From the NCBI GenBank assembly GCA_024742275.1, contig JANSYS010000004.1, forward strand, positions 62,001 through 126,000: DNA of 64,000 bases, given 5' to 3'. Position 1 is the stretch's first letter. Each line of letters starts with the position of its first letter. The translations under genes and the position numbers were made by a program. This stretch comes from Alphaproteobacteria bacterium. Its GTDB lineage: Bacteria; Pseudomonadota; Alphaproteobacteria; Thalassobaculales; Thalassobaculaceae. Below are positions 29,345 to 38,932 of the stretch, one piece after another. Under the pieces are notes generated by a model. That model saw nothing but the letters and a program-made list of their open reading frames with translations, was not told the DNA's origin and did no database searches.

Positions 29345-31015
29345 ATGCGCCGCTTCCTGCTCGCTCTGATCGTCCTGTTGGCCGCCTCCGCCGGCTCCCC
29401 CGCCGCTGCCCGAGACACGCTGACCATCGGCGTCAGCCAGTATCCGTCGACCCTCAATCCGATGATCGATTCCATGCTGGCGAAGTCCTACGTGCTGGCG
29501 GCAACCCAACGTCAGCTGACGATTGACGGCCCCGATTGGAAGCCGGTTTGCCAATTGTGCGTCAAGCTTCCGAGCATCGAAGACGGAGATGCCGAGCCGT
29601 TCGACAGCCAGACGGAAGACGGGGAGCCGGTCACCGGCGTTCGCAAGACCTATGAGATCCGGGACGACGCGTTCTGGGGCGACGGAACGCCGGTTACGAC
29701 CGACGATGTGCTGTTCGCTTGGGAGATCGGCAAGCATCCCGAGAGCGGGGTCGCCACCATGAAGGCCTATCAGGACATACTCGACATCGAGGTCCATGGG
29801 CCGAAGCGCTTCACCGTGGTCGATCGCAAGCTGACCTACAAGTACCAGTCCATGGGCGATTTCGCGGTCATGCCGGCTCATCTCGACCGCCCGACATTCG
29901 AGTCCCCGCGCGACTACCGGAACCGAACGCTGTATCAGACCGATCCGACCGAACCGGGGCTCTGGAACGGGCCGTATCGGGTGGGTGAGGTTCAGGTCGG
30001 ATCCGAGATCGTCCTGGTGCGCAACTCTTTCTGGAAAGGGACGCCGCCCGCCTTCGACCGTGTGGTGATCCGCGCGATCGAGAACACCTCGGCGCTTGAG
30101 GCCAATCTGCTCTCCGGCTCCATCGACATGATCGCCGGCGAGAGCGGCCTCGCCATCGATCAGGCCATCGCCTTCGAGAAGCGCCACGGCGACTCCTACA
30201 CGGTTCTCTACAAGCCGGGTCTGATCTACGAGCACCTGGACGTCATGCTCTCGAACCCGATCCTGAGCGACTTGCGCGTCCGCCGCGCGCTTTTGCATGC
30301 GGTCGACCGCGAAGCGATCAACGAGCGCCTTTTCGCGGGCAAACAACCCACCGCAACCGGCTCGGTCAACCCGCTGGACTGGACCTACACGACGGACGGA
30401 GTGCCGACCTATCCCTACGATCCGGAACGGGCAATGGCGTTGCTGGAGGAGGCAGGCTGGACTCCCGGGCCGGCAGGGGAGCGGGTGAACGGTGCGGGCG
30501 AGAAACTCTCGGTCTCGCTGATGACGACGGCAGGCAACCGAACCCGCGAGTTGGTTCAGCAGGTCCTTGCCGACTATTGGAAGCGGGTTGGCGTAGAGAC
30601 TGTGATCCGCAACGAGCCGGCCAGGGTGTTCTTCGGCGAGACCGTCTCGAAGCGCCGGTTCCCGGGCCTCGCCATGTTCGCTTGGCTGTCGGCGCCCGAG
30701 CATCTGCCGCGCACAACCCTGCATTCGGAGTCGATCCCGAGCGAGGCCAACAATTGGGGCGGTCAGAACTATACCGGCTATGCCAATCCCGAGATGGACC
30801 GGCTGATCGATGCCATCGAAATCGAACTCGACCGGGACAAGCGCGCCGATCTGTGGGCCGAGTTCCAGCGGCTCTACGCCACCGACCTGCCGGTGCTGCC
30901 ACTCTACTTCCGGGCCGACGCCTACATTCTGCCCGCGTGGCTCCAGGGGGTGCGGCCGACGGGTCACAAATACACCACCACCAACTGGATCGAGGGCTGG
31001 CGTGTCGCCGAGTAG
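29345..31015 (+). CDS. peptide-type ABC transporter substrate-binding protein (SBP family 5)
   Basis: A 556-residue periplasmic binding protein of the DppA/OppA type. The signal peptide MRRFLLALIVLLAASAGSPA ends near AAA-RD at residue 23. Conserved pieces are TLTIGVSQYPSTLNPMIDSM, the core AFWGDGTPVTTDDVLFAWE and VRRALLHAVDREAINERLF. It likely binds peptides, nickel chelates or another small solute; the ligand is open. The matching permease and ATPase genes are not in the window. The ATG at 29345 is chosen because it starts the signal peptide. Confidence 0.9.
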   Translation: MRRFLLALIVLLAASAGSPAAARDTLTIGVSQYPSTLNPMIDSMLAKSYVLAATQRQLTIDGPDWKPVCQLCVKLPSIEDGDAEPFDSQTEDGEPVTGVRKTYEIRDDAFWGDGTPVTTDDVLFAWEIGKHPESGVATMKAYQDILDIEVHGPKRFTVVDRKLTYKYQSMGDFAVMPAHLDRPTFESPRDYRNRTLYQTDPTEPGLWNGPYRVGEVQVGSEIVLVRNSFWKGTPPAFDRVVIRAIENTSALEANLLSGSIDMIAGESGLAIDQAIAFEKRHGDSYTVLYKPGLIYEHLDVMLSNPILSDLRVRRALLHAVDREAINERLFAGKQPTATGSVNPLDWTYTTDGVPTYPYDPERAMALLEEAGWTPGPAGERVNGAGEKLSVSLMTTAGNRTRELVQQVLADYWKRVGVETVIRNEPARVFFGETVSKRRFPGLAMFAWLSAPEHLPRTTLHSESIPSEANNWGGQNYTGYANPEMDRLIDAIEIELDRDKRADLWAEFQRLYATDLPVLPLYFRADAYILPAWLQGVRPTGHKYTTTNWIEGWRVAE

Positions 31016-31086
31016 GAGCGCGACGCCAACACGGGTTCGGCTGGGCGGAGACGGAGGGGCGATCGAATGACGGCGGGTGCGCGGCA

Positions 31087-31536
31087 GTGGAAGACCGAAT
31101 AGGCCACGAAATGTTGAGGGCGTTGTTCGCCTACTGGGACGCCAGGCGCGGCGATCGTCCCATGCCGGCGCGCTCCGACCTGGACCCGCTCGATATCCCG
31201 GGCCTGCTGCGGAACTTGATCCTGCTCGACGTGAGCCACGACCCACTGCGGTTTCGGGTGCGGTTGTACGGCACCGAGGTCACGGATCTGCGCGGCCGCT
31301 ACCTCACCGGTCGCTATCTCTACGAAGGCGAGCCCACCGCCATCGGCGATCAGACCCGGCCTTGGAATCTGGAAACCGTCAAGACACGGCGCCCGCACTA
31401 TGTGTCGGGACCTTTCAACGATATCAGCGATGGCCGGTCCGGCACGTTCTACAGGCTCGGCCTGCCGCTCTCGGAGGACGGGATGCGCGTGGACATGCTG
31501 GTGATCGGTCTGGTGCGCGAGTGGGAGGAGGAATGA
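31087..31536 (+). CDS. PAS_5-type PAS domain protein
   Basis: A 149-residue single-domain protein of the PAS_5 group common in Rhodospirillales. It shows LFAYWDARRGDRPMPARSDL, the core LRFRVRLYGTEVTDLRGRYL and the closing strand YRLGLPLSEDGMRVDMLV. No output domain is attached. The GTG at 31087 is the likely start; an ATG at 31111 is the alternative. It faces a second, related PAS_5 gene across a gap of about 30 bases. Confidence 0.72.
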   Translation: MEDRIGHEMLRALFAYWDARRGDRPMPARSDLDPLDIPGLLRNLILLDVSHDPLRFRVRLYGTEVTDLRGRYLTGRYLYEGEPTAIGDQTRPWNLETVKTRRPHYVSGPFNDISDGRSGTFYRLGLPLSEDGMRVDMLVIGLVREWEEE

Positions 31537-31566
31537 CTGCCGATGTCGGCTCCTGGCCGCTCTCCG

Positions 31567-32148
31567 TCAGGTATACCGCCTGAAACTCCCCTCCACCTGC
31601 ACCGTCCCGGTTTGCGACACCACCACGATGCAGAGCAGGAAACTGTCGACGGTCTGTCCGTCCTTCGCAAAAGGTAGGATCAGGCGGTCGTAGCGGAGTT
31701 CGCCGGTGCCGTCGCCTATCGGGAAGACGTGCTGGGAGAAGTGAGGCGCCCGCGATATCTGAATCCCCTCATAGGTCCGCTTCGCGGTCTGCAGATAGAC
31801 GCCCGTGTACAGGTTGTCGAAAGTCTTGCCGGTCGGATCGCGGCCCGCGCGCTCGGCGATCTCCGTGCCCGCAAGTCGGTAGCGGAACGAGCGCTGGGTC
31901 CCGTCCGGTTCCCCGCCGACGGTCTCGGCCTGGTCGCCCGCCACCAGTCGTCCGTCACGGACGCGGCACGGTTCGATGACCGCGATGCGCGGCAGCATCG
32001 TACGAAAGGCAATTGGATCGAAGGCATCGCGCGACGGCAGACCTTCCGCAGGCTTCGTGGCGTACCAGAAGTCGAGAAGGGTCTGGTGATCAGGGTGCCG
32101 AACGGCATCCAGGCCAGCTACCTGTGCGGCGTAGTCTCGGGTTTCCAT
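31567..32148 (-). CDS. PAS_5-type PAS domain protein
   Basis: A 193-residue PAS_5 protein with HQTLLDFWYATKPAEGLPSR, then FRYRLAGTEIAERAGRDPTG and the closing strand YDRLILPFAKDGQTVDSFLL. The same landmarks occur in the convergent neighbour, so the two are paralogues. The ATG at 32148 begins the homology (METRDYAAQ); the frame is open 31 codons further. No output domain is seen. Function unknown; PAS_5 proteins have been seen as stand-alone sensors. Confidence 0.75.
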   Translation of the reverse strand: METRDYAAQVAGLDAVRHPDHQTLLDFWYATKPAEGLPSRDAFDPIAFRTMLPRIAVIEPCRVRDGRLVAGDQAETVGGEPDGTQRSFRYRLAGTEIAERAGRDPTGKTFDNLYTGVYLQTAKRTYEGIQISRAPHFSQHVFPIGDGTGELRYDRLILPFAKDGQTVDSFLLCIVVVSQTGTVQVEGSFRRYT

Positions 32149-32330
32149 GACAGCGTCCGTGAAACAGATCGAAACGGTATAGTGGATATTGATCGTGAAC
32201 ATATGATTGACGACGAATGCGCTTGATTGCGAACTCCGCAACGGGCGTCGGCGTTCTGCTGATTGCCGCTGACGAAGGGCCGGTGGTAGCGTCCTCCTCC
32301 GTTTCCCAATTCCCCGCCGAGGAGCGTGTC

Positions 32331-33041
32331 GTGGCCATCACACTTTATGATCTCTGCGGAAAGAATGGAGCGCGATTCAGCCCGTACGGTTGGCGCACCC
32401 GCATGGCCTTGGCGCATAAGGGGCTCGGCTACGACCTCGAATTGGTGAAGTTCACCGAGAAGGAGAAGGTCGCCTTCTCCGGCCAGCAGCTGGTGCCGGT
32501 CTTGGTAGATGGCGAGACCGTCGTGTCCGACAGTTTCGCGATCGCCTGTCATCTTGAGGACGCCTATCCCGACGCGCCGTCCCTGTTCGGCGGCAAGGAT
32601 GCCGGGGCCGCGGGGCGGGGCATGGCCAAGGCGATCAACGGTTTCGTCGACCGGATGGTGCAGCCGCTGATCGCCCCGCTCATCGTCGCCGATGTCTTCG
32701 ACTGCGTCGACGAAACCTGCCGGGACTATTTCCGCACGTCGCGCGAGAAGCGTTTCGGGGCGACGCTGGAAGCGTTTCAGGCGGGCCGGGAGGAGAAGGT
32801 TGACGCTTTCCGGACAGCCCTCGAGCCGATCCGGACGGTCGTCAAGGATCAGCCTTTCATCGGCGGCCCCACGCCGACCTATGCCGACTATGTCTTGTTC
32901 GGTTCCCTGCAGTGGGCTCGCCTGACCTCGACCTTCCAACTGGTGGAGACCGACGATCCGATCCATGCTTGGTTCGAGAGAGTGCTCGACAGCAATGGCG
33001 CGGTCGCCCGCGAGGAACCGATTGCCGCGACGGCCGCATAA
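32331..33041 (+). CDS. glutathione S-transferase family protein
   Basis: A 236-residue GST. The N-terminal thioredoxin fold begins ITLYDLCGKNGARFSPYGWRT, with the cis-Pro in LVPVLVDGE and the glutathione-binding VVSDSFAIACHLEDAYP. The C-terminal domain is helical (~95-236). The start is a GTG at 32331 after a GAGGAG ribosome site. The likely role is conjugation or reduction of small electrophiles. It opens a run of three plus-strand genes with a CMD protein and an MDR reductase. Confidence 0.88.
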   Translation: MAITLYDLCGKNGARFSPYGWRTRMALAHKGLGYDLELVKFTEKEKVAFSGQQLVPVLVDGETVVSDSFAIACHLEDAYPDAPSLFGGKDAGAAGRGMAKAINGFVDRMVQPLIAPLIVADVFDCVDETCRDYFRTSREKRFGATLEAFQAGREEKVDAFRTALEPIRTVVKDQPFIGGPTPTYADYVLFGSLQWARLTSTFQLVETDDPIHAWFERVLDSNGAVAREEPIAATAA

Positions 33042-33089
33042 AGACGTCCGCGTGTCTGGGTCAGCAAGAAACGTATCGGAGGAACACGC

Positions 33090-33656
33090 ATGCCCCCCGT
33101 CCTGCCGCCGCCGCGCCTATCGCTGCCAGAGCCCGACAAGCTGTCGCCGGAGCAGCGCCGCATTCATGACGACATCGCGTCGGGGCCGCGCGGAAAGGTG
33201 CAGGGTCCGCTGGCGATCTGGCTCACGTCGCCGGATCTGGCGGACAAGGCACAACAGCTCGGCGCGTTCTGCCGCTACGGGTCGTCGCTGGAACTCCGGC
33301 TCTCGGAGCTCGCCATCCTGGTGACGGGCCGGGTCTGGGGCGCCCAGTTCGAATGGACCGTCCACAAGCCGATCGCGCTCAAGGCCGGGCTGTCGGAGGC
33401 GGTGGTGGAGGCGATCCGCACCCGGCGCACCCCGGCATTCGAGAAGCGCGACGAGCGGGTCGTCCACGATTTTGCAGCCGCTCTGCATCGCGACCGCAAG
33501 GTCACGGACGAACTCTATGCCGAGGCGGTTGAGGTTCTGGGAGAGCGGGGGGTCGTCGACCTGGTCGGTATCCTCGGCTACTACACCTTGATCTCGATGA
33601 CGCTGAACGCGTTCAACGTCCCCTTGGAGGGCGACGCTCAACCGGAGCTCGACTAG
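33090..33656 (+). CDS. carboxymuconolactone decarboxylase family protein
   Basis: A 188-residue all-helical CMD-family protein. It has LELRLSELAILVTGRVWGAQFEW and the C-terminal VVDLVGILGYYTLISMTLNAF. The CxxC of AhpD-type peroxidases is absent, so it is not an AhpD-like disulfide reductase. It fits the larger CMD group often found with aromatic or carbonyl metabolism. It follows the GST gene by 48 bases and precedes the MDR gene by 37, suggesting one operon. Substrate unknown. Confidence 0.83.
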   Translation: MPPVLPPPRLSLPEPDKLSPEQRRIHDDIASGPRGKVQGPLAIWLTSPDLADKAQQLGAFCRYGSSLELRLSELAILVTGRVWGAQFEWTVHKPIALKAGLSEAVVEAIRTRRTPAFEKRDERVVHDFAAALHRDRKVTDELYAEAVEVLGERGVVDLVGILGYYTLISMTLNAFNVPLEGDAQPELD

Positions 33657-33693
33657 CCGGGCCACGGAACCTGACCTGAGAGAGGAGGCGGCG

Positions 33694-34677
33694 ATGCTGG
33701 CAGCGGAACTCACGGCGATCGGACCGGCGCATGAGGTGGTCAAGGCGGTCGAGGTGGACGACCCCGGTGCGCCGAAGGGCGACGAGATCGTTGTCCGGCT
33801 CTCGGCGTGTTCGATCAATCCGGCGGACCTGCTGCTGATCGAGGGGAAGTACGCAAGCCTCCCCGAGGTGCCGTCGCGCCTCGGCATCGAAGGCGTCGGG
33901 ACGGTTGAAGCGGTTGGAGCCGATATCGATCACCTCGCCCCCGGCGATGTGGTCCTAAGCCTCGGGCGCACCAACTGGGCGCACAAAGTCGTCCTGAAGG
34001 GCACCCAGGCGGTGAAGCTGCCGTCCGATATCGATGTCGAGCAGGCGGCGATGCTGAAGGTCAACGGCGCCACCGCCTTTCGGATACTGGAAGACTATGT
34101 CGATCTCGCTCCCGGCGACTGGGTGATCCAGGACGCCGCCAATTCCGGCGTGGGCGTGAACCTGATCCGGCTCGCGGCGGCGGCCGGCATCCGGACCGTG
34201 AACGTCGTCCGCCGGGCGGAACTTATTGAGCCGCTGATGGATCAGGGGGCCGACGTCGTTGTGGTCGACGGCGGCGACCTGGTCGAACGGGTTCATGCCG
34301 CCACCGGCGGCGCGGAGATCCGGCTCGCCGTCGATGCCGTCGCGGGATCGTTGGTGCGCCGGCTCGCAGATTGCCTGGCGTCTGGCGGGGTAATCGTCAA
34401 CTACGGGCTGCTGTCCGGCCAACCCTGCGAGATCACCGCCGATCATCTGGTCTTCAAGGGGTTGAGCCTCACCGGCTTCTGGCTCGCCAAGGTCGCGTCC
34501 GGCATGGAGTACGACCAAGTCGCCGCGATGTATCAAGGTCTGGCGGGTAGAATTCAGGATGGGACGCTCTCGGTGCCGGTGGAGGCGCGCTATCCGCTGG
34601 AGCGAATCGAGGACGCCATGCGCCACGCGGGCACCTATGGACGCGACGGCAAGGTCCTGCTTCGCCCGAACGGGTAG
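33694..34677 (+). CDS. MDR-family NADPH oxidoreductase, enoyl-thioester reductase-like
   Basis: A 327-residue medium-chain reductase. The N-terminal GroES-like domain is ACSINPADLLLIEGKYASLP. The Rossmann domain has DAANSGVGVNLIRLAAAAG, the form typical of 2-enoyl thioester reductases (MECR/ETR). Zinc-binding cysteines are absent, so it is a zinc-free quinone or enoyl reductase. It ends the GST-CMD-MDR run. The exact substrate is unknown. Confidence 0.85.
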   Translation: MLAAELTAIGPAHEVVKAVEVDDPGAPKGDEIVVRLSACSINPADLLLIEGKYASLPEVPSRLGIEGVGTVEAVGADIDHLAPGDVVLSLGRTNWAHKVVLKGTQAVKLPSDIDVEQAAMLKVNGATAFRILEDYVDLAPGDWVIQDAANSGVGVNLIRLAAAAGIRTVNVVRRAELIEPLMDQGADVVVVDGGDLVERVHAATGGAEIRLAVDAVAGSLVRRLADCLASGGVIVNYGLLSGQPCEITADHLVFKGLSLTGFWLAKVASGMEYDQVAAMYQGLAGRIQDGTLSVPVEARYPLERIEDAMRHAGTYGRDGKVLLRPNG

Positions 34678-34833
34678 ATCTCGTTCAGCTTGGCTGTTTC
34701 GCGCGGTGCGGCAGCACGATCCGACAATCGTCTCGAAAGTAGTGGGATAGGACGACGTCAGGCAGGCCGAGGTCTTCACGGGGAAGTCACGCCGCAGAAG
34801 GACCGGCTCGGGATCATCGTAATTTCATTTAAT

Positions 34834-34875
34834 TGTCATCGAAAATCAGCGGAACCGTCACACTCTTCGATGACA
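34834..34875. promoter_or_regulatory. 10-bp perfect inverted repeat, putative ArsR-type operator
   Basis: TGTCATCGAA (34834-34843) and TTCGATGACA (34866-34875) are exact reverse complements, 22 bases apart, so the half-site centres are 32 bases or about three helical turns apart. The second arm ends 8 bases before the ArsR-family ATG. A partial third copy (ATCATCGTAA) lies just upstream. It is a strong candidate for autoregulation. Confidence 0.6.
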
Positions 34876-34883
34876 GTCGGCCT

Positions 34884-35222
34884 ATGGAAACGGCCAACGT
34901 CGTCGCCGCGCTGTCCGCGCTGGCACAGGAAACGCGCCTCGCGATCTTCAGGCTCCTGGTCCGTACCGGCCCAGGCGGTCTGCCGGCCGGTGTGATCGCG
35001 AAGGAAGTCGGGGTCGTAGCGTCTACCCTATCCCACCATCTCGCCCTTCTGGAGCAGGCTCGGCTGGTTCGATCCGCCCGACAGGGACGCAATGTCATCT
35101 ACAGCAGCGACGTCGACGGTATCCGCAGTCTGTTGCTGTTCTTGGCCGAGGATTGCTGCGAGGGAAGACCGGATTTGGGCGGGGACCTCCGCAGCTTGGT
35201 GCTCGGCAATGCGGCCGAATAG
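34884..35222 (+). CDS. ArsR-family winged-helix transcriptional regulator
   Basis: A 112-residue ArsR/SmtB-type repressor with METANVVAALSALAQETRLAIF, the recognition helix VASTLSHHLALLEQARLV and the wing RSARQGRNVIYSS. It has two adjacent cysteines (EDCCEG) near the C terminus but no ELCVCDL metal box in the recognition helix, so metal sensing is uncertain. The ATG at 34884 begins the homology; the frame is open to 34833. A perfect inverted repeat directly upstream suggests self-control. It lies 64 bases before the DUF454 gene, a possible target. No arsenic resistance gene is nearby. Confidence 0.88.
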   Translation: METANVVAALSALAQETRLAIFRLLVRTGPGGLPAGVIAKEVGVVASTLSHHLALLEQARLVRSARQGRNVIYSSDVDGIRSLLLFLAEDCCEGRPDLGGDLRSLVLGNAAE

Positions 35223-35286
35223 CCCGCACCGGGCCAACTGACCTTGTTAACCTTGCATTCATGGGTTTTTGCGACACTTATTCGCC

Positions 35287-35739
35287 ATGACCCAGGAAGC
35301 GACCCGCTCAGAGACCGTTCGCCGCGACGATATCGAGATCGCGCTGCCGGACGAGCTTTGCGGAGCTGCCAAGATCGGACTGCAGGTATTCGGAGCCGCC
35401 TGCCTGGCAATCGGTGTGGCGGGGGTGATCCTGCCGGGATTGCCAGGAACGGTGTTCCTTCTCATGGCGTTATGGGCTTTTTCGCGCTCTTCTCATCGCT
35501 TGCATCTCTGGCTGTACAATCACCCGCGCTTTGGTGCTGGCCTTAGGGCGTGGCACCGGCATCGCGTGATCCCAACACGTGCCAAGGTCGCCGCTGTCGC
35601 GGCGATGACCTTTGCGTCGGCCGTGCTTTTGATTTCCTTTCCCGACCATTCCTGGGCTGCGGGGTTGGCCATCGCGGTGATGGCCCTGGTCGCGGGCTGG
35701 ATCGTGACGCGGCCCGGCCGCATCCCCCACATCGTCTAA
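35287..35739 (+). CDS. DUF454/YbaN-family inner-membrane protein
   Basis: A 150-residue membrane protein with the DUF454 landmarks GVAGVILPGLPGTVFLLMAL, AFSRSSHRLHLWLYNHPRFG and two closing helices. It has about three to four helices in all. Function is unknown. The ATG at 35287 is preferred over a TTG six codons earlier. It follows the ArsR gene and may be its regulated partner. Confidence 0.85.
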   Translation: MTQEATRSETVRRDDIEIALPDELCGAAKIGLQVFGAACLAIGVAGVILPGLPGTVFLLMALWAFSRSSHRLHLWLYNHPRFGAGLRAWHRHRVIPTRAKVAAVAAMTFASAVLLISFPDHSWAAGLAIAVMALVAGWIVTRPGRIPHIV

Positions 35740-35865
35740 CGGGCAAGAGGGTTCGACGGCCCTGCTGCAGCTCCCCGGGCTGGTTTGGCGTTGGCTCTTC
35801 GGCTAAACCCACCGACATGTTGATACATCCGGTCCGTAACGGACCGGCAACCAGACCGAGCCGCC

Positions 35866-37224
35866 ATGCCGCCGCGCCGCAAACGTCCCGCCCATACGCC
35901 GCTGAAGAAAGGCCGGATACCCGCCAATGCGAGCCCGCTCGAGGTGGTGATCGAGACGGTTGGCGGCCGCGGCGACGGCGTCGGCACAGCGTCCGTGAAG
36001 GTCGGGTACGACATGCGCGAGCGTCTGCTCTTCGTCCCGTTCACCCTTCCCGGTGAATGGGTTCGGGTTCAGCCGGTTGCCGATCGCGGCGAGGGCGTGG
36101 CCGCAGACCCGCTGGAATTGCTGACGACGGCCGAGGAGCGCGTGGATCCGCGGTGTCCACATTTCATGGCCTGCGGCGGCTGCGCGCTGCAGCATTGGCG
36201 CGACGATGCGTACCGTGATTGGAAGGTCGCGCAGATCCGGCAGCATCTTGCGCGGGTTGGGATCGTCGACCCGCCGATGGCGCCGCTGGTCGCAGCCGAT
36301 CCGGAAACTCGCCGTCGAGCCGATTTCGCCGTCCGTCGTCTGTCGAACCGCACCGTGCTCGGTTTCCATGAGCGCGGGGGAGGGCGGATCGAGCCGGTCG
36401 ATGTCTGTCCCGTCCTCGCGCCGCCGATCCAGGCGCTGCTGCATGCCCTCAATGACCGTATGCATGCGGCGCTGAAAACCGGCGAGGCCGCGGACGTGAT
36501 CGTCAATCAGCTGGATACAGGCTTGGACGTGTTGGCCGTGTTGCCGCGCGAGCCCGATCTCGCCGAGCGCGAGGCATGGGCTGCCTTTGCGGCCAGCGAA
36601 GGATTGGCGCGGCTGTCGATGCGCATGGCAAGGGACTCCGATCCAACACCGGAACCCTTGGCCGTGCGGCGGCCGGCGACGATCCGTTTCGGCGCCGCGG
36701 ATGTGGCGCCGCCTCCGGGGAGTTTCCTGCAGGCGACGGCCTCGGGCGAAGCCGCCATCCGCAACACCGTTCTGGACGCTGCGGGGACGTCCGGAAGACG
36801 GATCGATCTTTTCGCCGGCGTCGGCACCCTGTCTCTGCCCCTTGTCGAGCATGGTCCCGTGCATGCGGTGGACGGGGATGGACCAGCGCTGGCGGCGCTT
36901 CGCAAGGGGGCTGACGGGGCCGGTATCGGCTCACGGCTCACGACCGAACAGCGCGATCTCTTCAGCCTACCGCTTAGCGGTCAGGAACTCTTCGGCGTGG
37001 ATGTCGCGGTTTTCGATCCGCCGCGTGCCGGGGCCAAGGCCCAGGCCGCCGCCCTGGCCGAAAGCACTGTCCCCACCGTGGTTGCGGTCTCCTGCAATCC
37101 GGCCACCTTCGCCCGAGATGCGGCGTCCTTGATCGCCGGCGGTTATCGTTTGGAGAAGGTGGCGCCGATTGACCAGTTTCTCTGGTCTCCCCACATCGAA
37201 CTGGCAGCCGTCTTTCGACGGTAG
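35866..37224 (+). CDS. RlmD/TrmA-like SAM-dependent RNA (uracil-5-) methyltransferase
   Basis: A 452-residue RNA methyltransferase. An N-terminal TRAM-like region is followed by Cys97, Cys103 and Cys106 ([10 protein letters not shown]), likely iron-sulfur ligands together with a further Cys in [10 protein letters not shown]. The Rossmann domain has [18 protein letters not shown], and the catalytic motifs are FDPPRAG and [14 protein letters not shown]. It probably methylates uridine in 23S rRNA; the exact site is not assigned. The next gene, fumC, starts 25 bases later. Confidence 0.9.
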   Translation: MPPRRKRPAHTPLKKGRIPANASPLEVVIETVGGRGDGVGTASVKVGYDMRERLLFVPFTLPGEWVRVQPVADRGEGVAADPLELLTTAEERVDPRCPHFMACGGCALQHWRDDAYRDWKVAQIRQHLARVGIVDPPMAPLVAADPETRRRADFAVRRLSNRTVLGFHERGGGRIEPVDVCPVLAPPIQALLHALNDRMHAALKTGEAADVIVNQLDTGLDVLAVLPREPDLAEREAWAAFAASEGLARLSMRMARDSDPTPEPLAVRRPATIRFGAADVAPPPGSFLQATASGEAAIRNTVLDAAGTSGRRIDLFAGVGTLSLPLVEHGPVHAVDGDGPALAALRKGADGAGIGSRLTTEQRDLFSLPLSGQELFGVDVAVFDPPRAGAKAQAAALAESTVPTVVAVSCNPATFARDAASLIAGGYRLEKVAPIDQFLWSPHIELAAVFRR

Positions 37225-37249
37225 GTCTTTGCCGAGTTTGGAGGTTCCG

Positions 37250-38659
37250 ATGGCCGCGATCCGCAAGGAAACCGACAGTCTGGGCGCCGTCGACGTTCCG
37301 GCCGAAAGGTTGTGGGGCGCTCAGACCCAGCGGAGTCTCGAGAACTTTCCCATCGGCGAAGGCTGTATGCCGATCGCTCTTGTCCACGCCTTCGCTTTGC
37401 AGAAGCAGGCGGCCGCGCGCGCCAATCACCGCCTCGGAGTCCTTGAGACTAGATTGGCTGAGGCGATCGAAGCTGCCGCGGCCGAGGTCGCCGAGGGCCG
37501 ATATGACGGGGAGTTCCCCCTTGTGGTTTGGCAGACCGGTTCGGGAACCCAGACCAACATGAACCTCAACGAGGTGATCTCGAATTTGGCGAACGAGCGT
37601 CTCGGTAGCGAGCGGGGCGCCAAGAGCCCGGTCCACCCGAACGACCACGTCAACCGCGGCCAGTCGTCCAACGACAGCTTTCCGACGGCGATGCATGTCG
37701 CCGGTGTCCGGGAGATCCATGGGCGTCTGTTGCCGGGGCTGCAGCGGCTTCATCGGGCGCTGGCCGACAAGGCGTTGGTCCTCCGGGACATCGTCAAGAT
37801 CGGGCGAACGCATCTGCAGGACGCCACGCCGCTCCGCCTCGGCGACGCTGTCGGCGCCTGGGCCTTTCAAGTGGAGACCGGTATCGAGAGGATCGAGGCG
37901 GCCCTGCCGCGTCTCTCGGCGCTGGCCCAGGGCGGGACGGCGGTCGGTACCGGCGTCAACGCCGAACCCGGCTTTGCCGACGCCTTCATCGAAGAGCTGC
38001 GGGATCTGACCGGGCTGCCGTTCACGTCGGCACCGAACAAGTTCGAGGCGCTGGCGGCCCACGACGCCGTGGTCGAAATGTCGGGTGCGCTCAATACGGT
38101 CGCCGCTTCCCTGATGAAGATCGCGAACGACGTGCGCATGCTCGGATCCGGCCCGCGCTGCGGTATCGGCGAACTCGTCCTTCCGGCGAACGAGCCTGGC
38201 TCGTCGATCATGCCCGGCAAGGTCAATCCGACCCAGGCGGAGGCATTGACCCAGGTCTGTGCCAGGGTCATGGGCAACCACACGACGATCACTGTTGCCG
38301 GCGCGACCGGTCATTTCGAGCTCAACGTGTTCAAGCCGGTGATGGCGGATGCGCTGCTGCAGTCGATCCGCCTTCTCGGCGACGCGGCGGCCAGCTTCTC
38401 CGAACGCTGCGTCGAGGGGATGGAGGCGGACCGAGCCCGTATCGAAGACCTGCTTGGACGCAGCCTCATGCTCGTGACGGCTCTGGCACCGCATATCGGC
38501 TACGACGCGGCGGCGAAGATCGCCAAGAAGGCGCACGAGGACGGGAGCACGCTCAAACAGGCCGCCCAAGCGCTCAATTTGGTGTCGGAGGACGACTTCG
38601 ACCGGTGGGTGCGCCCCGAGACGATGCTCGGGCCGCAGACGTCGGGAGCGGGCTCGTGA
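37250..38659 (+). CDS. fumC: fumarate hydratase class II
   Basis: A 469-residue fumarase that hydrates fumarate to malate in the TCA cycle. Signatures are [38 protein letters not shown] and the mobile loop [20 protein letters not shown]. The ATG at 37250 follows an ideal GGAGG site. It is of the oxygen-stable, cluster-free class. Its stop overlaps the start of the ribbon-helix-helix gene (GTGA). Confidence 0.98.
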   Translation: MAAIRKETDSLGAVDVPAERLWGAQTQRSLENFPIGEGCMPIALVHAFALQKQAAARANHRLGVLETRLAEAIEAAAAEVAEGRYDGEFPLVVWQTGSGTQTNMNLNEVISNLANERLGSERGAKSPVHPNDHVNRGQSSNDSFPTAMHVAGVREIHGRLLPGLQRLHRALADKALVLRDIVKIGRTHLQDATPLRLGDAVGAWAFQVETGIERIEAALPRLSALAQGGTAVGTGVNAEPGFADAFIEELRDLTGLPFTSAPNKFEALAAHDAVVEMSGALNTVAASLMKIANDVRMLGSGPRCGIGELVLPANEPGSSIMPGKVNPTQAEALTQVCARVMGNHTTITVAGATGHFELNVFKPVMADALLQSIRLLGDAAASFSERCVEGMEADRARIEDLLGRSLMLVTALAPHIGYDAAAKIAKKAHEDGSTLKQAAQALNLVSEDDFDRWVRPETMLGPQTSGAGS

Positions 38660-38910
38660 CCGACGGCGAGGCCGGTCGAACCCTGCCGCGCAAACGCTCC
38701 GTCATGATCGCCGGCCATGCGACCAGCGTGTCCATGGAGCAGGCGTTCTGGGACATGCTGACAGGATTTGCCGAGGAACGGGGCGTGTCGGTGAACGCGC
38801 TCGTCTCTGAAATCGACCGCGACCGCGAGGCGAACCTTTCCAGCGCGATCCGGGTTTGGGTGCTGATGGAATGCGCCCGCCGGGCGGGCAACAGCCTGTC
38901 GGGCTGCTGA
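38656..38910 (+). CDS. ribbon-helix-helix (RHH_4-like) protein
   Basis: An 84-residue protein. After a basic lead ([20 protein letters not shown]) comes [24 protein letters not shown], the pattern of RHH_4 DNA-binding proteins. The start is a GTG at 38656 overlapping the fumC stop by 4 bases (GTGA). Such genes often follow fumC in alphaproteobacteria. Its target is unknown. Confidence 0.78.
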   Translation: MTDGEAGRTLPRKRSVMIAGHATSVSMEQAFWDMLTGFAEERGVSVNALVSEIDRDREANLSSAIRVWVLMECARRAGNSLSGC

Positions 38911-38932
38911 TCCCGCCGTCGCCCTCTCGGTT

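Noticed and set aside
29228..31246. 672-codon frame antisense to the peptide-binding protein gene
   Set aside because: The binding protein has a signal peptide and family landmarks; the antisense frame has neither.
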